Source: an uncultured Aquimarina sp.
Lineage (GTDB): Bacteria > Bacteroidota > Bacteroidia > Flavobacteriales > Flavobacteriaceae
Direction of reading: 5' to 3'
Length of the DNA: 64,000 nucleotides
Assembly: GCA_947500545.1 (NCBI GenBank)
Contig: CANMSO010000004.1
Location: forward strand, 124,001-188,000
Positions within the stretch are counted from its first letter, which is position 1, and every line of letters begins with the position of its first letter. Position numbers and translations under genes: made by a program. Positions 25,446 through 33,960 of the stretch are shown piece after piece. The notes under the pieces were generated by a model, which did no database searches, had not been told where the DNA came from, and saw nothing but the letters and a program-made list of their open reading frames with translations.

Positions 25446-28400
25446 ACTCCTTTTTTTCTTCGATACAAAAACAAACTCCCTAGTAACACAATCAACATCA
25501 GTATCCCCAATACCCAATACAACTGGTTATTATCACTAAACGTTATAGGTGCTGAATCCCCAACCAAGTAAAAACCACCCCAATAAAAAGGGTGCACACG
25601 GTTTACATTAGCCGTTTTTAGATATTGCAATTTGGCTTGTTGTAAGGCTTTGGCTTTGTTCATACCAGTTTTAAGGTTCGTATAGAAGTATTTCATTAAC
25701 TCTGGGGTCGTTTGATCAGACACCTCCCAACTGCTGAGTAATAAACTTTTGGTCCCTGCATATTGAAATGCGCTCCCTAAACTCATAATTCCTTCGCCCT
25801 TGGCTATTTTACCTGTTCCTGTATTGCATGCGCTTAGGACAGTAAGTTCTGCAGGAATATCCAAAGCAAATAATTCATGACTATACAATAAGTTATCCTC
25901 TAGAGTATCCTTGCTCTTGGTAAAGTATAACTTAGAGTTTTCTGGGCGTTTATTATCTACGTCTCCGTGCAATGCCAAGTGAAGTATGTTATATTGACTT
26001 GCATTTTTCTTAAAGTTTGCTTCAATAGCCTGTGATCCAAAATAATACTGCCCATCAATAATATCAGAAATCGCCCTGATCTCTTTGCGTGTGCCCGGTA
26101 AATCGTCACCAGTATCTCGCAAAGTTGCCAAACTCATCGTTTTTGTATCTACGATATTAGTACTGTCTGTAAATGAAAAAGCCAAACATTCTTGCCGTTT
26201 TTCGGCTCCCTGATTCTTTTGAGTTGTAAATAACAAATTAGCAGAGTTAGCATACGTCACAGCATAGTCTTTAAGCAAATACGATAGTGTTTTAGGGTTA
26301 TTAGAGGCATCTTTTTGGGTAAGCAACAGCTCAAAATTAAGGTGCCACAGTAGGCCATCGGGTATAATGATTAGTTCATCTCCTACAAGTTTATCTGTAA
26401 TTGGAGCGAAAAGTTCATTATATAGCCCAAAAGCAGATTGTTTGTAATCTTCTACATTTTTTGAAGTAATAGCTTCTCTTAAATGCTCAATCCTATTGGT
26501 TAAATCTTGCGTTTTCAGCTCTTGTACGGCAAGATTATTTTTAGAAATCGTAAACGCATAGCTATTACTATCTGCTACAAAAAACTCTAGCAAGGTGGTA
26601 TTTTCTTTTAGGCTTTTCTGGATATCGACAACAGAGACAATATTGTTTTCATGTTTTAATTGATAATATTTTGGATAGTTTTTCTCCAGAATATTCGTTA
26701 AAGAATCTTGCCGCCTATTGATATCAAATAGTCGACTCTCGTAATTAGTAATTTTGGTAGAATCTGTTGCTTGAGATGATCGTTCTTTGTTGATCTTGGA
26801 TTGATAGAAAGAATTATTGATCCTCAATTCTTTTTCCAACTCCAACAAACCCATTGGTAATCCTGTGAAGTTTTTGGCATTAGATGTTGCCAATAATTCC
26901 TTTAGGGTATTGGCCTTACTCTTTTCTGCATATAAAAATGCTTGATCAAGTGACTTTTGATCTTGGTTATGATCATAAAGCAATAACTGTGCTTGTATCG
27001 CTCCTTGATATATTGCGGTTGCTTTTTTGGCAAAACCTACTTTATCTTGGTAATTGGTAAATGTTTGCCTGATCTTGTTGATTAGCGTATCTGCTTTTTG
27101 ATAGGTGTTAATTGCATTGTTAAGCATACCAATATCTTTACTCTTTTGGAAAAGTTTTTTGTAGGTTTTGGCTTGGCCTTCTAGTGTTGATAATAAAATG
27201 TTTAAATCCAGATATTGATCTGTACCGGGTATAGTATTTGCTACTATAGCTTTTTTATAATTAATTATTGCATTTTCAGAATCATTTTTTAGCAGATGCA
27301 CTTGTGCAATATCATTATAGGATTGTGCTACTTCTGGGTGGCTCTTACCGAATGCAATTATTTGTATTTCTAATGATTTATTATAATTTTCTAGCGCTGC
27401 TTCATATTCTTTTTTAATTTTATAAATTTTGCCTAAACTAGTATAAGAATCTGCCACATCAGGATGTTTTTCTCCAAATATATGAACACGTATTTTTAAA
27501 GCTTTAGTACAATAATACAAGGATTTCTCATATTGTTTTTGTTCAGTATATAGCTGACCTATATCATTATTAGAATTTGCGACATGAGAACTAAATTTAT
27601 TAAATAATTTTTCTCTAATTATTAATGCTTTCTCATAATGCATTAAAGCTTTATAGTAATAACCCTTTAATTTATAGATGCTTCCAATATTATTATAATT
27701 AATCGCAGTAGAGATATTCTCTTCTCCAGAAGATAAAAGATTTATTTTTAATGCTTTTCTGTAATAGATTAAAGCTTTATCATACTCTCCTTTATTTATA
27801 AATATAACACCTATGTTATTATATACGTATGAAATACTTTTTTCTTTTGTTGGTAAACCATTGTTGATATTAATTGCTTGATTATAACAGTTTAGGGCTT
27901 TTTCATATCTACCTTTATTTCTGTGCGACATTCCTATTAAATTCAAGGCTTCAATTATTCTTTCATTCTTTCTGCCATAAATTCCTATTAAAAAGAGTAA
28001 GTTTTTTCTTAAATATAGAATTGCCATATCATCATTTCCCATTTTCTGATACACTCTACCTATAGCTTCATAACTGGATGCTAAACTTTCATGTCCTGTA
28101 TGAAATATTTTTTCATACACTAATAATGATTTTTGCAGATATCGTAAGGCATTCTCATATTCCTCTTTTCTGTTATAGGAAATACCTAAATTGAAAAAAG
28201 CTTTCCCTATAATTTCATTAAACAATTCTGATCTCTTCTCTTGATTTTCTACTAATTTCTCATAATATCGAATTGCTCTATCATATTGGCCTTTTCTAAA
28301 AAATACATTCCCTATTTTGAGGTAAGAAATTGCTATTTCATGATGATGAGAATACGGCATTTTTCTAATTTTCAGCGCCTTATAATAATTTTCGTTTGCG

Positions 28401-28804
28401 CTTTCATAATCCTTTTTGAACTTTACATAATAATCTCCAATATTATCATAAGCAAAAGCCTTTTCTCTATTATCTTTCTTAAGATATTGATCAATAATTT
28501 CCAATGCCTTATGAGCATTTTTCAGTGATTCTTCATACTCTTTATCAAATCGATGACTCTCAGAAATCTTATTATAACATCGGGCTACACGCTCCCAAGT
28601 TTTTGCGTTGCGATAGATAGGTAGTGCTTTTTCAAAATATACTACGGCACTATCTAGTTTTCTATCGATTAAGAACGCATCTCCCTTTTTAAAATATTGA
28701 GATGCAGGTATGGTATCTGTTATGGTTTGGGTATGACCAAGAGCAGCACACAAAAAGATGACACAACTCACTACCCATTTGGGTGATGTTTTTTTTTGTT
28801 TCAT
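25442..28804 (-). CDS. TPR-CHAT protein, membrane-anchored, copy 1
   Basis: The 1120-residue protein starts with a signal peptide (MKQKKTSPKWVVSCVIFLCA). TPR-like repeats with the A-x-x-x-Y-x-K-A-L pattern fill about residues 30-560, in roughly 40-residue steps. The CHAT domain has His near 945 (ILHLALHGD) and Cys near 993 (LSACNTGTG), and a C-terminal transmembrane helix precedes RRKKGV. It therefore appears to be a periplasmic protease-like protein held by its tail. ATG 28804 is preferred to 28825 because it gives a cleaner signal peptide. It is the first gene of a two-gene unit with its paralogue, and it is divergent from the ECF sigma factor gene, 287 bases away. Regulation through that sigma factor is a reasonable guess. 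Confidence 0.85.
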   Translation of the reverse strand: MKQKKTSPKWVVSCVIFLCAALGHTQTITDTIPASQYFKKGDAFLIDRKLDSAVVYFEKALPIYRNAKTWERVARCYNKISESHRFDKEYEESLKNAHKALEIIDQYLKKDNREKAFAYDNIGDYYVKFKKDYESANENYYKALKIRKMPYSHHHEIAISYLKIGNVFFRKGQYDRAIRYYEKLVENQEKRSELFNEIIGKAFFNLGISYNRKEEYENALRYLQKSLLVYEKIFHTGHESLASSYEAIGRVYQKMGNDDMAILYLRKNLLFLIGIYGRKNERIIEALNLIGMSHRNKGRYEKALNCYNQAININNGLPTKEKSISYVYNNIGVIFINKGEYDKALIYYRKALKINLLSSGEENISTAINYNNIGSIYKLKGYYYKALMHYEKALIIREKLFNKFSSHVANSNNDIGQLYTEQKQYEKSLYYCTKALKIRVHIFGEKHPDVADSYTSLGKIYKIKKEYEAALENYNKSLEIQIIAFGKSHPEVAQSYNDIAQVHLLKNDSENAIINYKKAIVANTIPGTDQYLDLNILLSTLEGQAKTYKKLFQKSKDIGMLNNAINTYQKADTLINKIRQTFTNYQDKVGFAKKATAIYQGAIQAQLLLYDHNQDQKSLDQAFLYAEKSKANTLKELLATSNAKNFTGLPMGLLELEKELRINNSFYQSKINKERSSQATDSTKITNYESRLFDINRRQDSLTNILEKNYPKYYQLKHENNIVSVVDIQKSLKENTTLLEFFVADSNSYAFTISKNNLAVQELKTQDLTNRIEHLREAITSKNVEDYKQSAFGLYNELFAPITDKLVGDELIIIPDGLLWHLNFELLLTQKDASNNPKTLSYLLKDYAVTYANSANLLFTTQKNQGAEKRQECLAFSFTDSTNIVDTKTMSLATLRDTGDDLPGTRKEIRAISDIIDGQYYFGSQAIEANFKKNASQYNILHLALHGDVDNKRPENSKLYFTKSKDTLEDNLLYSHELFALDIPAELTVLSACNTGTGKIAKGEGIMSLGSAFQYAGTKSLLLSSWEVSDQTTPELMKYFYTNLKTGMNKAKALQQAKLQYLKTANVNRVHPFYWGGFYLVGDSAPITFSDNNQLYWVLGILMLIVLLGSLFLYRRKKGV

Positions 28805-28931
28805 GAATTTTATGTCAATAATCATCTTCTTGTTATTGTATTATGTGTTTTTCTTTTTTTCGTTACCGATTCATAGATACTATTTATCATCCAGCATTTG
28901 ATCAGTAATTCACCTTATAACATGTAATTAT

Positions 28932-28956
28932 GGATCCCTGCCTACGCTGGGATGAC
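28932..28956. repeat. Third copy of the CCTACGCTGGGATGAC repeat
   Basis: A 25-base copy of the repeat at 21812-21835, same orientation, located between the divergent TPR-CHAT and sigma factor genes. A partial remnant (GGATTCCGGC) follows at about 28966. With the copies near 21751-21835 it brackets the two CHAT genes. Confidence 0.7.
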
Positions 28957-29091
28957 AATTCTAATGGATTCCGGCTTATTTTATTAATTGTTTCCTTTTT
29001 ATATTAATAGCAAAGAAACTAAAATTGTTACTTTTATATCTGATTTAATACCTACAAAGGGTAACAATCTATTGTTTTAGTACATAAACCT

Positions 29092-29673
29092 ATGAGTAAC
29101 ATCGAAGATCGTAAATTTTTGGAAGGTATCGTTTCTGGTGACGAGGTTGTTATTAAAGCTTTTTACAAAAAAAACCTCTCCTACATTAGGGGGTATATTC
29201 TTAAGAATTCTGGTAATGAAGCCGATGCAGAAGACGTTTTTCAGGATGCATTGATTTTGATATATCAGAAATTAAAGTCTGATTCGCTAGAACTTCATTC
29301 TTCGTTGTCTACTTACTTTTATGGTATTTGTAAAAACATTTGGAGAAACAGATTACGAAAAAACAAAAAAATGATAATTACAGAAGATGTTGTACACGAT
29401 GAAGAAGGCATACATCCTGAAATTATTGAAGAAATTGCGCAGAAAGAGCGTGAACATGTATATCGAAAACATTTCTTGAAACTAAGCAATACATGTCGAG
29501 AAGTACTGGGTTTACTTTTTCAAGGAAATAGCATGAAAGAAATTGCTCATATCACGGGATATTCTAAAGGGTACACCAGGAAGAAGAAATTTGAGTGTAA
29601 AAAATCGCTGATAGAGATGATCGAAAAAGATCCTGCATACAAGGAGTTACAATTAACTCCTGAAAAGAAATAG
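29092..29673 (+). CDS. ECF-type RNA polymerase sigma factor
   Basis: The 193-residue protein has sigma region 2 in its first half (SYIRGYILKNSGNEADAEDVFQDALILIYQK split near residues 31-60, then YFYGICKNIWRNRLRK for promoter melting) and region 4 in its second half (LSNTCREVLGLLFQG, then the HTH MKEIAHITGYSKGYTRKKK). Regions 1 and 3 are absent, as in extracytoplasmic-function sigma factors. It is followed after five bases by a membrane protein with the topology of an anti-sigma factor, and is divergent from the TPR-CHAT pair. Such sigma factors usually transcribe their own locus and respond to an envelope signal passed through the anti-sigma partner. Promoter specificity cannot be read from sequence. 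Confidence 0.9.
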   Translation: MSNIEDRKFLEGIVSGDEVVIKAFYKKNLSYIRGYILKNSGNEADAEDVFQDALILIYQKLKSDSLELHSSLSTYFYGICKNIWRNRLRKNKKMIITEDVVHDEEGIHPEIIEEIAQKEREHVYRKHFLKLSNTCREVLGLLFQGNSMKEIAHITGYSKGYTRKKKFECKKSLIEMIEKDPAYKELQLTPEKK

Positions 29674-29678
29674 ATTTT

Positions 29679-30413
29679 ATGGACAGAACTCCAGAAATAT
29701 TTGAAAAAATAGAAGGGTATCTTAATAATACATTACCCAAGGAAGAACTAGTTGCTTTTGAAAAGGAAATATCTAATACTCCTGCATTAAAACAAGAGAT
29801 TGAAAAGCACAAGTCTTTACATGCAACATTAAGTGATCAAGATACACTAGAGTTTAAAGAAAAACTGGTGAAAATCAGTACTGAAATCAAAAAGGAAGAA
29901 ACCTCATCCTCATTTTTTTCTCCATTCTGGAAAATTGCAGCTTCTATCGTTGTGATATTTAGTGTAGGGACACTATTTTGGTATACGATCAACAATCAAG
30001 ATCAAACAAAAGAATTATATGCTCAATATTATGAACCTTTTCCCGTAGAAGATGTTTCTCGTGGAGAAGATGATAACGCCCTACAAGATGTTATGAAAAG
30101 CTATAGTAATGGGGATTATTCTATTGTAATTTCTAAGCTGGAAGAACTTCCTAATACCATCAAAAAAGATCTAATTCACTTATACTTGGGCAATAGCTAT
30201 CTAAACACAAATCAGGAAGAAAAAGCTATCGGCCAATTTGAAAGTATCCAAAAAAATAGTCAGTATTACGAAAATGCTAGATGGTATCTAGCGCTAACTT
30301 ATCTTAAATGGGGCAACCCTAAAAAAATAAAACCAATCCTTCAAGAAATTATTGAATACAATGGCGTTTATAAAGAAAATGCTACTCAATTAATGAACGC
30401 CTTAACTAAGTAA
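29679..30413 (+). CDS. Membrane-anchored TPR protein, probable anti-sigma factor
   Basis: The 244-residue protein has an acidic cytosolic N-domain (EIFEKIEGYLNNTLPKEEL, then EKEISNTPALKQEIEKH) of the kind seen in Bacteroidetes anti-sigma-like proteins. One transmembrane helix spans about residues 84-104 (WKIAASIVVIFSVGTLFWY). A periplasmic C-domain with two to three TPR-like units (IHLYLGNSYLNTNQEEKAIG, WYLALTYLKWGN) follows. There is no zinc-binding HxxxCxxC motif, so it is not a classic ZAS anti-sigma factor. It lies five bases after the ECF sigma gene and is surely co-transcribed. By topology it could hold the sigma factor at the membrane and sense through its periplasmic TPRs; the facing CHAT proteins are candidate partners. 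The role is inferred. Confidence 0.75.
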   Translation: MDRTPEIFEKIEGYLNNTLPKEELVAFEKEISNTPALKQEIEKHKSLHATLSDQDTLEFKEKLVKISTEIKKEETSSSFFSPFWKIAASIVVIFSVGTLFWYTINNQDQTKELYAQYYEPFPVEDVSRGEDDNALQDVMKSYSNGDYSIVISKLEELPNTIKKDLIHLYLGNSYLNTNQEEKAIGQFESIQKNSQYYENARWYLALTYLKWGNPKKIKPILQEIIEYNGVYKENATQLMNALTK

Positions 30414-30479
30414 CCACTACTTCCTTAAATACTTCTCTCCTTTTAAACACTCTGGTTGCCTTTATAGCAATCTAGGATT

Positions 30480-30504
30480 TTCTTACCTACTATATAGGTA
30501 AGAA
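30480..30504. repeat. Perfect 10-bp inverted repeat
   Basis: TTCTTACCTA (30480-30489), loop CTATA, TAGGTAAGAA (30495-30504). It follows the sigma/TPR operon. No T-run follows, so it may be a weak terminator or a protein-binding dyad upstream of the HTH gene. Confidence 0.55.
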
Positions 30505-30648
30505 CTTATTATTACTCCTACACTAATAAAAAACTAAAGAATTTTAAAAAAATCCAATTATTAAGGTAACAAAACTATTTGTTGATACATAAACATAAGA
30601 CCCCTACAATACATATTGATAATCGGAATAACAAAAAAAGGAATACTT

Positions 30649-30921
30649 ATGAATGTTATCATCAAACAAATTGAACTAATCGAGAGAATTGATCAACTTA
30701 TTCGTTTAAAAGCGACAGGAAGCCCAACGGAGCTTGCCTATCGTTTAGACATCTCAAAAACTAAGTTATATCGAATCATTAATACGATGCGTCAATTAAA
30801 TGCTCCTGTCATATATGATGTTTCTCTACAAAGTTTTGTATATGAAGAAGCTGTGGGATTCAAATTTGGATTCTATCAAAGAAAACTAAACACTAAGGAG
30901 TTGAATCCTCTTGTTGGGTAA
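30649..30921 (+). CDS. Small helix-turn-helix DNA-binding protein
   Basis: A 90-residue protein whose first two-thirds form a winged or HTH_11-type domain: IELIERIDQLIRLKATGSP, then TELAYRLDISKTKLYRIINTMR. A short strand pair (PVIYDVSLQSFVYEE) acts as a possible wing. The ATG at 30649 is chosen because a purine-rich AAAGGA lies just upstream; a TTG at 30616 would add an unlikely basic-hydrophobic leader. Similar small HTH proteins are frequent in flavobacteria and often stand alone. It lies downstream of the ECF sigma operon, separated by an inverted repeat, and may be independent of it. Confidence 0.7.
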   Translation: MNVIIKQIELIERIDQLIRLKATGSPTELAYRLDISKTKLYRIINTMRQLNAPVIYDVSLQSFVYEEAVGFKFGFYQRKLNTKELNPLVG

Positions 30922-31250
30922 TAACCAACTTGATGAATTAATGCAATATTTTTTTCAAAATAAAAATCCCAGTTCCGAAAAATGAAACTGGCGTGTCCTA
31001 TTCTTGCATTAGAAATGAGTTGAGTTCATCATTTTCAATATGTAGTTAGCCATTACAGTTATGAAAAAGATCCAATATTCGGTTTAGACTAGGGGTAGGA
31101 GAAATTGATATTGGGTCTAGAGGAGGTAAAGTTACCCCTTGATTTTTCGGCGTTAGCTGATTTTTTGTAATTCCCTTAATTCTCCCATACTGTGGTATGG
31201 GAGAATTTTCAGGGAAAATTATATCTAATGGAACTATCCTGGAACTCTTT
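30922..31250. other. Intergenic region between convergent genes
   Basis: About 330 bases between the HTH gene and gcdH (convergent). A weak hairpin (CCAGTT/AACTGG near 30970) and the strong hairpin at 31178-31207 are the only structures seen. No convincing reading frame. Confidence 0.4.
31178..31212. terminator. Strong hairpin terminator
   Basis: Perfect 13-bp stem AATTCTCCCATAC / GTATGGGAGAATT with loop TGTG, then TTTC. It lies just beyond the stop of gcdH and can serve it or plus-strand transcripts. The T-run is short. Confidence 0.65.
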
Positions 31251-32429
31251 CTATTTAAATGCAGAAAAACCGGTAATGTCCATACCTGTGATTAATAAAT
31301 GAATATCGTGAGTCCCTTCATAAGTTATTACACTTTCTAGGTTCATCATATGGCGCATAATACTGTACTCACCAGTAATCCCCATACCACCAAGGATTTG
31401 TCGAGCTTCTCTGGCTATTTTTATAGCCATATCTACATTATTACGTTTTGCCATAGAAATTTGAGCAGAAGTTGCTTTACCTTCATTACGCAATACTCCC
31501 AATCGCCAGGCCAATAATTGCGCTTTGGTAATTTCGGTAATCATTTCTGCCAGTTTCTTTTGTTGTAACTGAGTAGCACCAATGGGTTTATCAAACTGAA
31601 TACGCTCCTTAGCATATCGCAAAGCTGTATCATAACAATCCATTGCAGCACCAATTGCTCCCCAAGCAATACCATATCGTGCAGAATCCAAGCATCCAAG
31701 GGGTGCTCCTAATCCGCTTTTATTCGGTAATAAATTCTCTTTTGGCACCTTTACATTATCAAAAATCAACTCTCCGGTTGCAGATGCTCGTAGCGACCAT
31801 TTGTTATGTGTCTCTGGTGTAGAAAAGCCTTCCATACCACGCTCCACTACCAACCCATGAATTCTTCCTTCTTCATTTTTGGCCCATACCACGGCAACAT
31901 CTGCAAAAGGTGCATTAGATATCCATAATTTTGCTCCGTTAAGTAGATAATGATCTCCTTTATCTTTGAAGTTAGTTGTCATTCCTCCAGGATTTGATCC
32001 ATGATCAGGTTCTGTAAGACCAAAACATCCCATAAATTCACCAGATGCTAACTTTGGCAAGTATTTTTTACGTTGTTCTTCATTACCATATTTCCAGATG
32101 GGATACATAACCAATGATGATTGTACAGACGAAGTAGATCGTACTCCAGAATCTCCTCGTTCTATCTCTTGCATGATCAATCCATAACTTATCTGATCTA
32201 ATCCTGCTCCTCCGTACTCTTCCGGAATATAAGGACCAAAAGCTCCAATCTCTGCAAGACCTTTGATAATTTGATTCGGAAATTCTGCACGTTGTGCATA
32301 TTCTTCGATAATTGGTGACACTTCACGTTTTACCCAACTACGGGCAGCATCACGTACCAGTTTATGCTCATCACTAAGCAATTCATCTAAATTATAATAA
32401 TCTGGAGCTTCAAAAAGATCAGGTTTCAT
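31251..32429 (-). CDS. gcdH: Acyl-CoA dehydrogenase, glutaryl-CoA dehydrogenase type
   Basis: The 392-residue protein shows acyl-CoA dehydrogenase landmarks: GCFGLTEPDHGSNPGGM near residue 133, LNGAKLWISNAPFADVAVVW near 167, and the C-terminal YEGTHDIHLLITGMDITG. The catalytic base is Glu371 in YEGT, the position used by glutaryl-CoA dehydrogenases and most short-chain enzymes. EYGGAGLDQISYGLIMQEIE and RSTSSVQSSLVM favour glutaryl-CoA dehydrogenase, which oxidises and decarboxylates glutaryl-CoA to crotonyl-CoA in lysine and tryptophan breakdown. It is a single-gene unit with a well-formed promoter and a terminator hairpin after its stop. Confidence 0.85.
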   Translation of the reverse strand: MKPDLFEAPDYYNLDELLSDEHKLVRDAARSWVKREVSPIIEEYAQRAEFPNQIIKGLAEIGAFGPYIPEEYGGAGLDQISYGLIMQEIERGDSGVRSTSSVQSSLVMYPIWKYGNEEQRKKYLPKLASGEFMGCFGLTEPDHGSNPGGMTTNFKDKGDHYLLNGAKLWISNAPFADVAVVWAKNEEGRIHGLVVERGMEGFSTPETHNKWSLRASATGELIFDNVKVPKENLLPNKSGLGAPLGCLDSARYGIAWGAIGAAMDCYDTALRYAKERIQFDKPIGATQLQQKKLAEMITEITKAQLLAWRLGVLRNEGKATSAQISMAKRNNVDMAIKIAREARQILGGMGITGEYSIMRHMMNLESVITYEGTHDIHLLITGMDITGFSAFK

Positions 32430-32812
32430 TCAGTATTGTTTTAAACTATTATCAAAATTGATGCATCAAAGTGCGTAACAAATGTAATTAATGGAAAAAG
32501 AGCAAGCAATTTTTTTGATGTTTTTAAAAATGCATGTAATTAAATACTAATTCTAATATATTTTCAATATTAAAATCTCACACTTTCCTTTACGTAGTTT
32601 TTTAACTAAATCCGTGTACAAATTCCGCAGTTCAATACTTTTTTCTACACAAATAAGAATTCTTTAACAATTGTTTCTACAACTAACAATTACCTATTAA
32701 TCAATTGAATTCCAGTATTTTAACCGAGTTAACTAATCTTATTTCTGGCTGTGGCACAATTATTCTAGTATAGCTGATGTAACAAAATGTAAATCTTAAA
32801 AGAAATAACAAA
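32430..32812. other. Divergent intergenic region
   Basis: About 380 AT-rich bases between gcdH and the PepSY-like protein gene. The left end holds the gcdH promoter (32479-32509). Apart from that I see no clear motif or RNA. Confidence 0.4.
32479..32509 (-). promoter_or_regulatory. gcdH promoter
   Basis: On the minus strand TTG (32507-32509), 20 bases, TACATTTG (32479-32486): an exact TTG-N20-TAnnTTTG arrangement, 50 bases before the start codon. Confidence 0.65.
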
Positions 32813-33124
32813 ATGAAAAAATTATTTTTATTACCAGTATTAGCTTTCGGATTATTAGTAGGTACTCAAGAAATCAACGCACAAGAAGTTGCTTCTAATG
32901 ATAATACTGAAATTGCTACACCTGCTCAGGATAAATATATTGATTTGGCGGTAGAGAATTTACCTCAAAAAGTTCTTGATGCTGTAGCTAAAGATTTTGC
33001 AGGAGCAACTATTGAAGCTGCTGGTGCAAAAGAAGATGCTTCTGAATTCAGATTAGTATTAAAGCAAGGAGAGAAAGAAATGGAAGTTTTTTGTGACGCT
33101 GATGGAAATTGGGTCACTAAGTAA
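32813..33124 (+). CDS. Small secreted PepSY-like protein
   Basis: A 103-residue protein with signal peptide MKKLFLLPVLAFGLLVGTQ. The mature domain (ENLPQKVLDAVAKDFAGATI, then EFRLVLKQGEKEMEVFCDADG and WVTK) follows the pattern of PepSY-like/beta-lactamase-inhibitor-like small domains that are common in Bacteroidetes: LPxxVxxxxxxxFxGAxI, then a strand pair ending in DxxGxW. The mature protein should be periplasmic. It has its own terminator. Biological role unknown. Confidence 0.7.
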   Translation: MKKLFLLPVLAFGLLVGTQEINAQEVASNDNTEIATPAQDKYIDLAVENLPQKVLDAVAKDFAGATIEAAGAKEDASEFRLVLKQGEKEMEVFCDADGNWVTK

Positions 33125-33196
33125 TAAACTTTGACTACAATTAAGAAGACTTAATTTATAACTATAGATTAAACTTCATAGAGTGATTGAATTTAG

Positions 33197-33230
33197 AAAA
33201 GGAGGGTTTATTTAGACTCTCCTTTTTTTA
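33197..33230 (+). terminator. Rho-independent terminator
   Basis: Stem AAAAGGAGGGT / ACTCTCCTTTT (one G-U pair) with a T-run, following the PepSY-like gene. Confidence 0.8.
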
Positions 33231-33246
33231 TACAGTGAAAAATAAT

Positions 33247-33960
33247 TCACATTTTCAAATAAAAATCTTTGGTAAGATCAATATATGGATTAGTATACTG
33301 ATGGCGTGAATTTTCTATCACTAATTCATCAATCTCAGTAGTTGTCTGATTAAATCCAAAAAGCAACATACTCCTTTTAATTTCTGAAGTTGGATTGCCT
33401 TTTACCCTGGTAATTTTTTTAGGAAACAAATTAATATTCGCGGCAATATCAATAACTCGCTCTTCTTCTTTATACGGAATGATAAGGGCCAGAAGTCCTT
33501 GATCTGATAACAATCGCGAAGCTCCAATTACTAAATGATCAAATGGAAGAGCATCTTGAAATCTTGCAATATCCCGTTGCACATCTGAAGTTTTATAATT
33601 CTCGGTATAAAAAGGAGGATTACTGATTAATAAGTCATATTTATCTTCAATTTCATCCACAAATTCCTGAAAAGAAGCATGATAGCAAAATAATCTATCC
33701 CCCCAATCAGAAGATTCAAAATTATCTACAGCTTGCTCATAGGCTTCTGTATCAATTTCGAGAGCATCGATAATTTCGGCTTCAGATCTTTGAGCAGCCA
33801 TTAAAGCAATAACACCTGTACCAGTTCCTATATCCAGAATTGAATTTACTGAATCATCAATTGGGACCCAAGCACCAAGAAGTACACCGTCTGTTCCAAT
33901 TTTCATGGCGCAACGATCTTGATTAACTGTGAATTGTTTGAATTTGAAAGGTTTACTCAT
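33247..33960 (-). CDS. trmN6: tRNA1(Val) (adenine37-N6)-methyltransferase
   Basis: The 237-residue protein has the SAM-binding loop ILDIGTGTGVIALMAAQR near residue 42 and the catalytic N6-adenine motif NPPFY near residue 115 (LLISNPPFYTEN). It opens with FKFKQFTVNQDRCAMKIGTD, a stretch characteristic of the YfiC/TrmN6 family. These enzymes methylate A37 of tRNA-Val. It is the last gene of the rpsP-rimM-trmN6 operon and overlaps the rimM stop by one base. The alternative, another HemK-like methyltransferase, is less likely because of the N-terminal family motif. Confidence 0.85.
   Translation of the reverse strand: MSKPFKFKQFTVNQDRCAMKIGTDGVLLGAWVPIDDSVNSILDIGTGTGVIALMAAQRSEAEIIDALEIDTEAYEQAVDNFESSDWGDRLFCYHASFQEFVDEIEDKYDLLISNPPFYTENYKTSDVQRDIARFQDALPFDHLVIGASRLLSDQGLLALIIPYKEEERVIDIAANINLFPKKITRVKGNPTSEIKRSMLLFGFNQTTTEIDELVIENSRHQYTNPYIDLTKDFYLKM

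Noticed and set aside
25446..25517. Longer N-terminus for the second TPR-CHAT gene
   Set aside because: The extra 24 codons read the end of the upstream paralogue in another frame and recur identically at 21921; the signal peptide begins at 25445.
21751..28956. Repeats around the CHAT genes as insertion-sequence ends or a CRISPR array
   Set aside because: No transposase frame, no target duplications that I can see, and too few, unevenly spaced copies for CRISPR.
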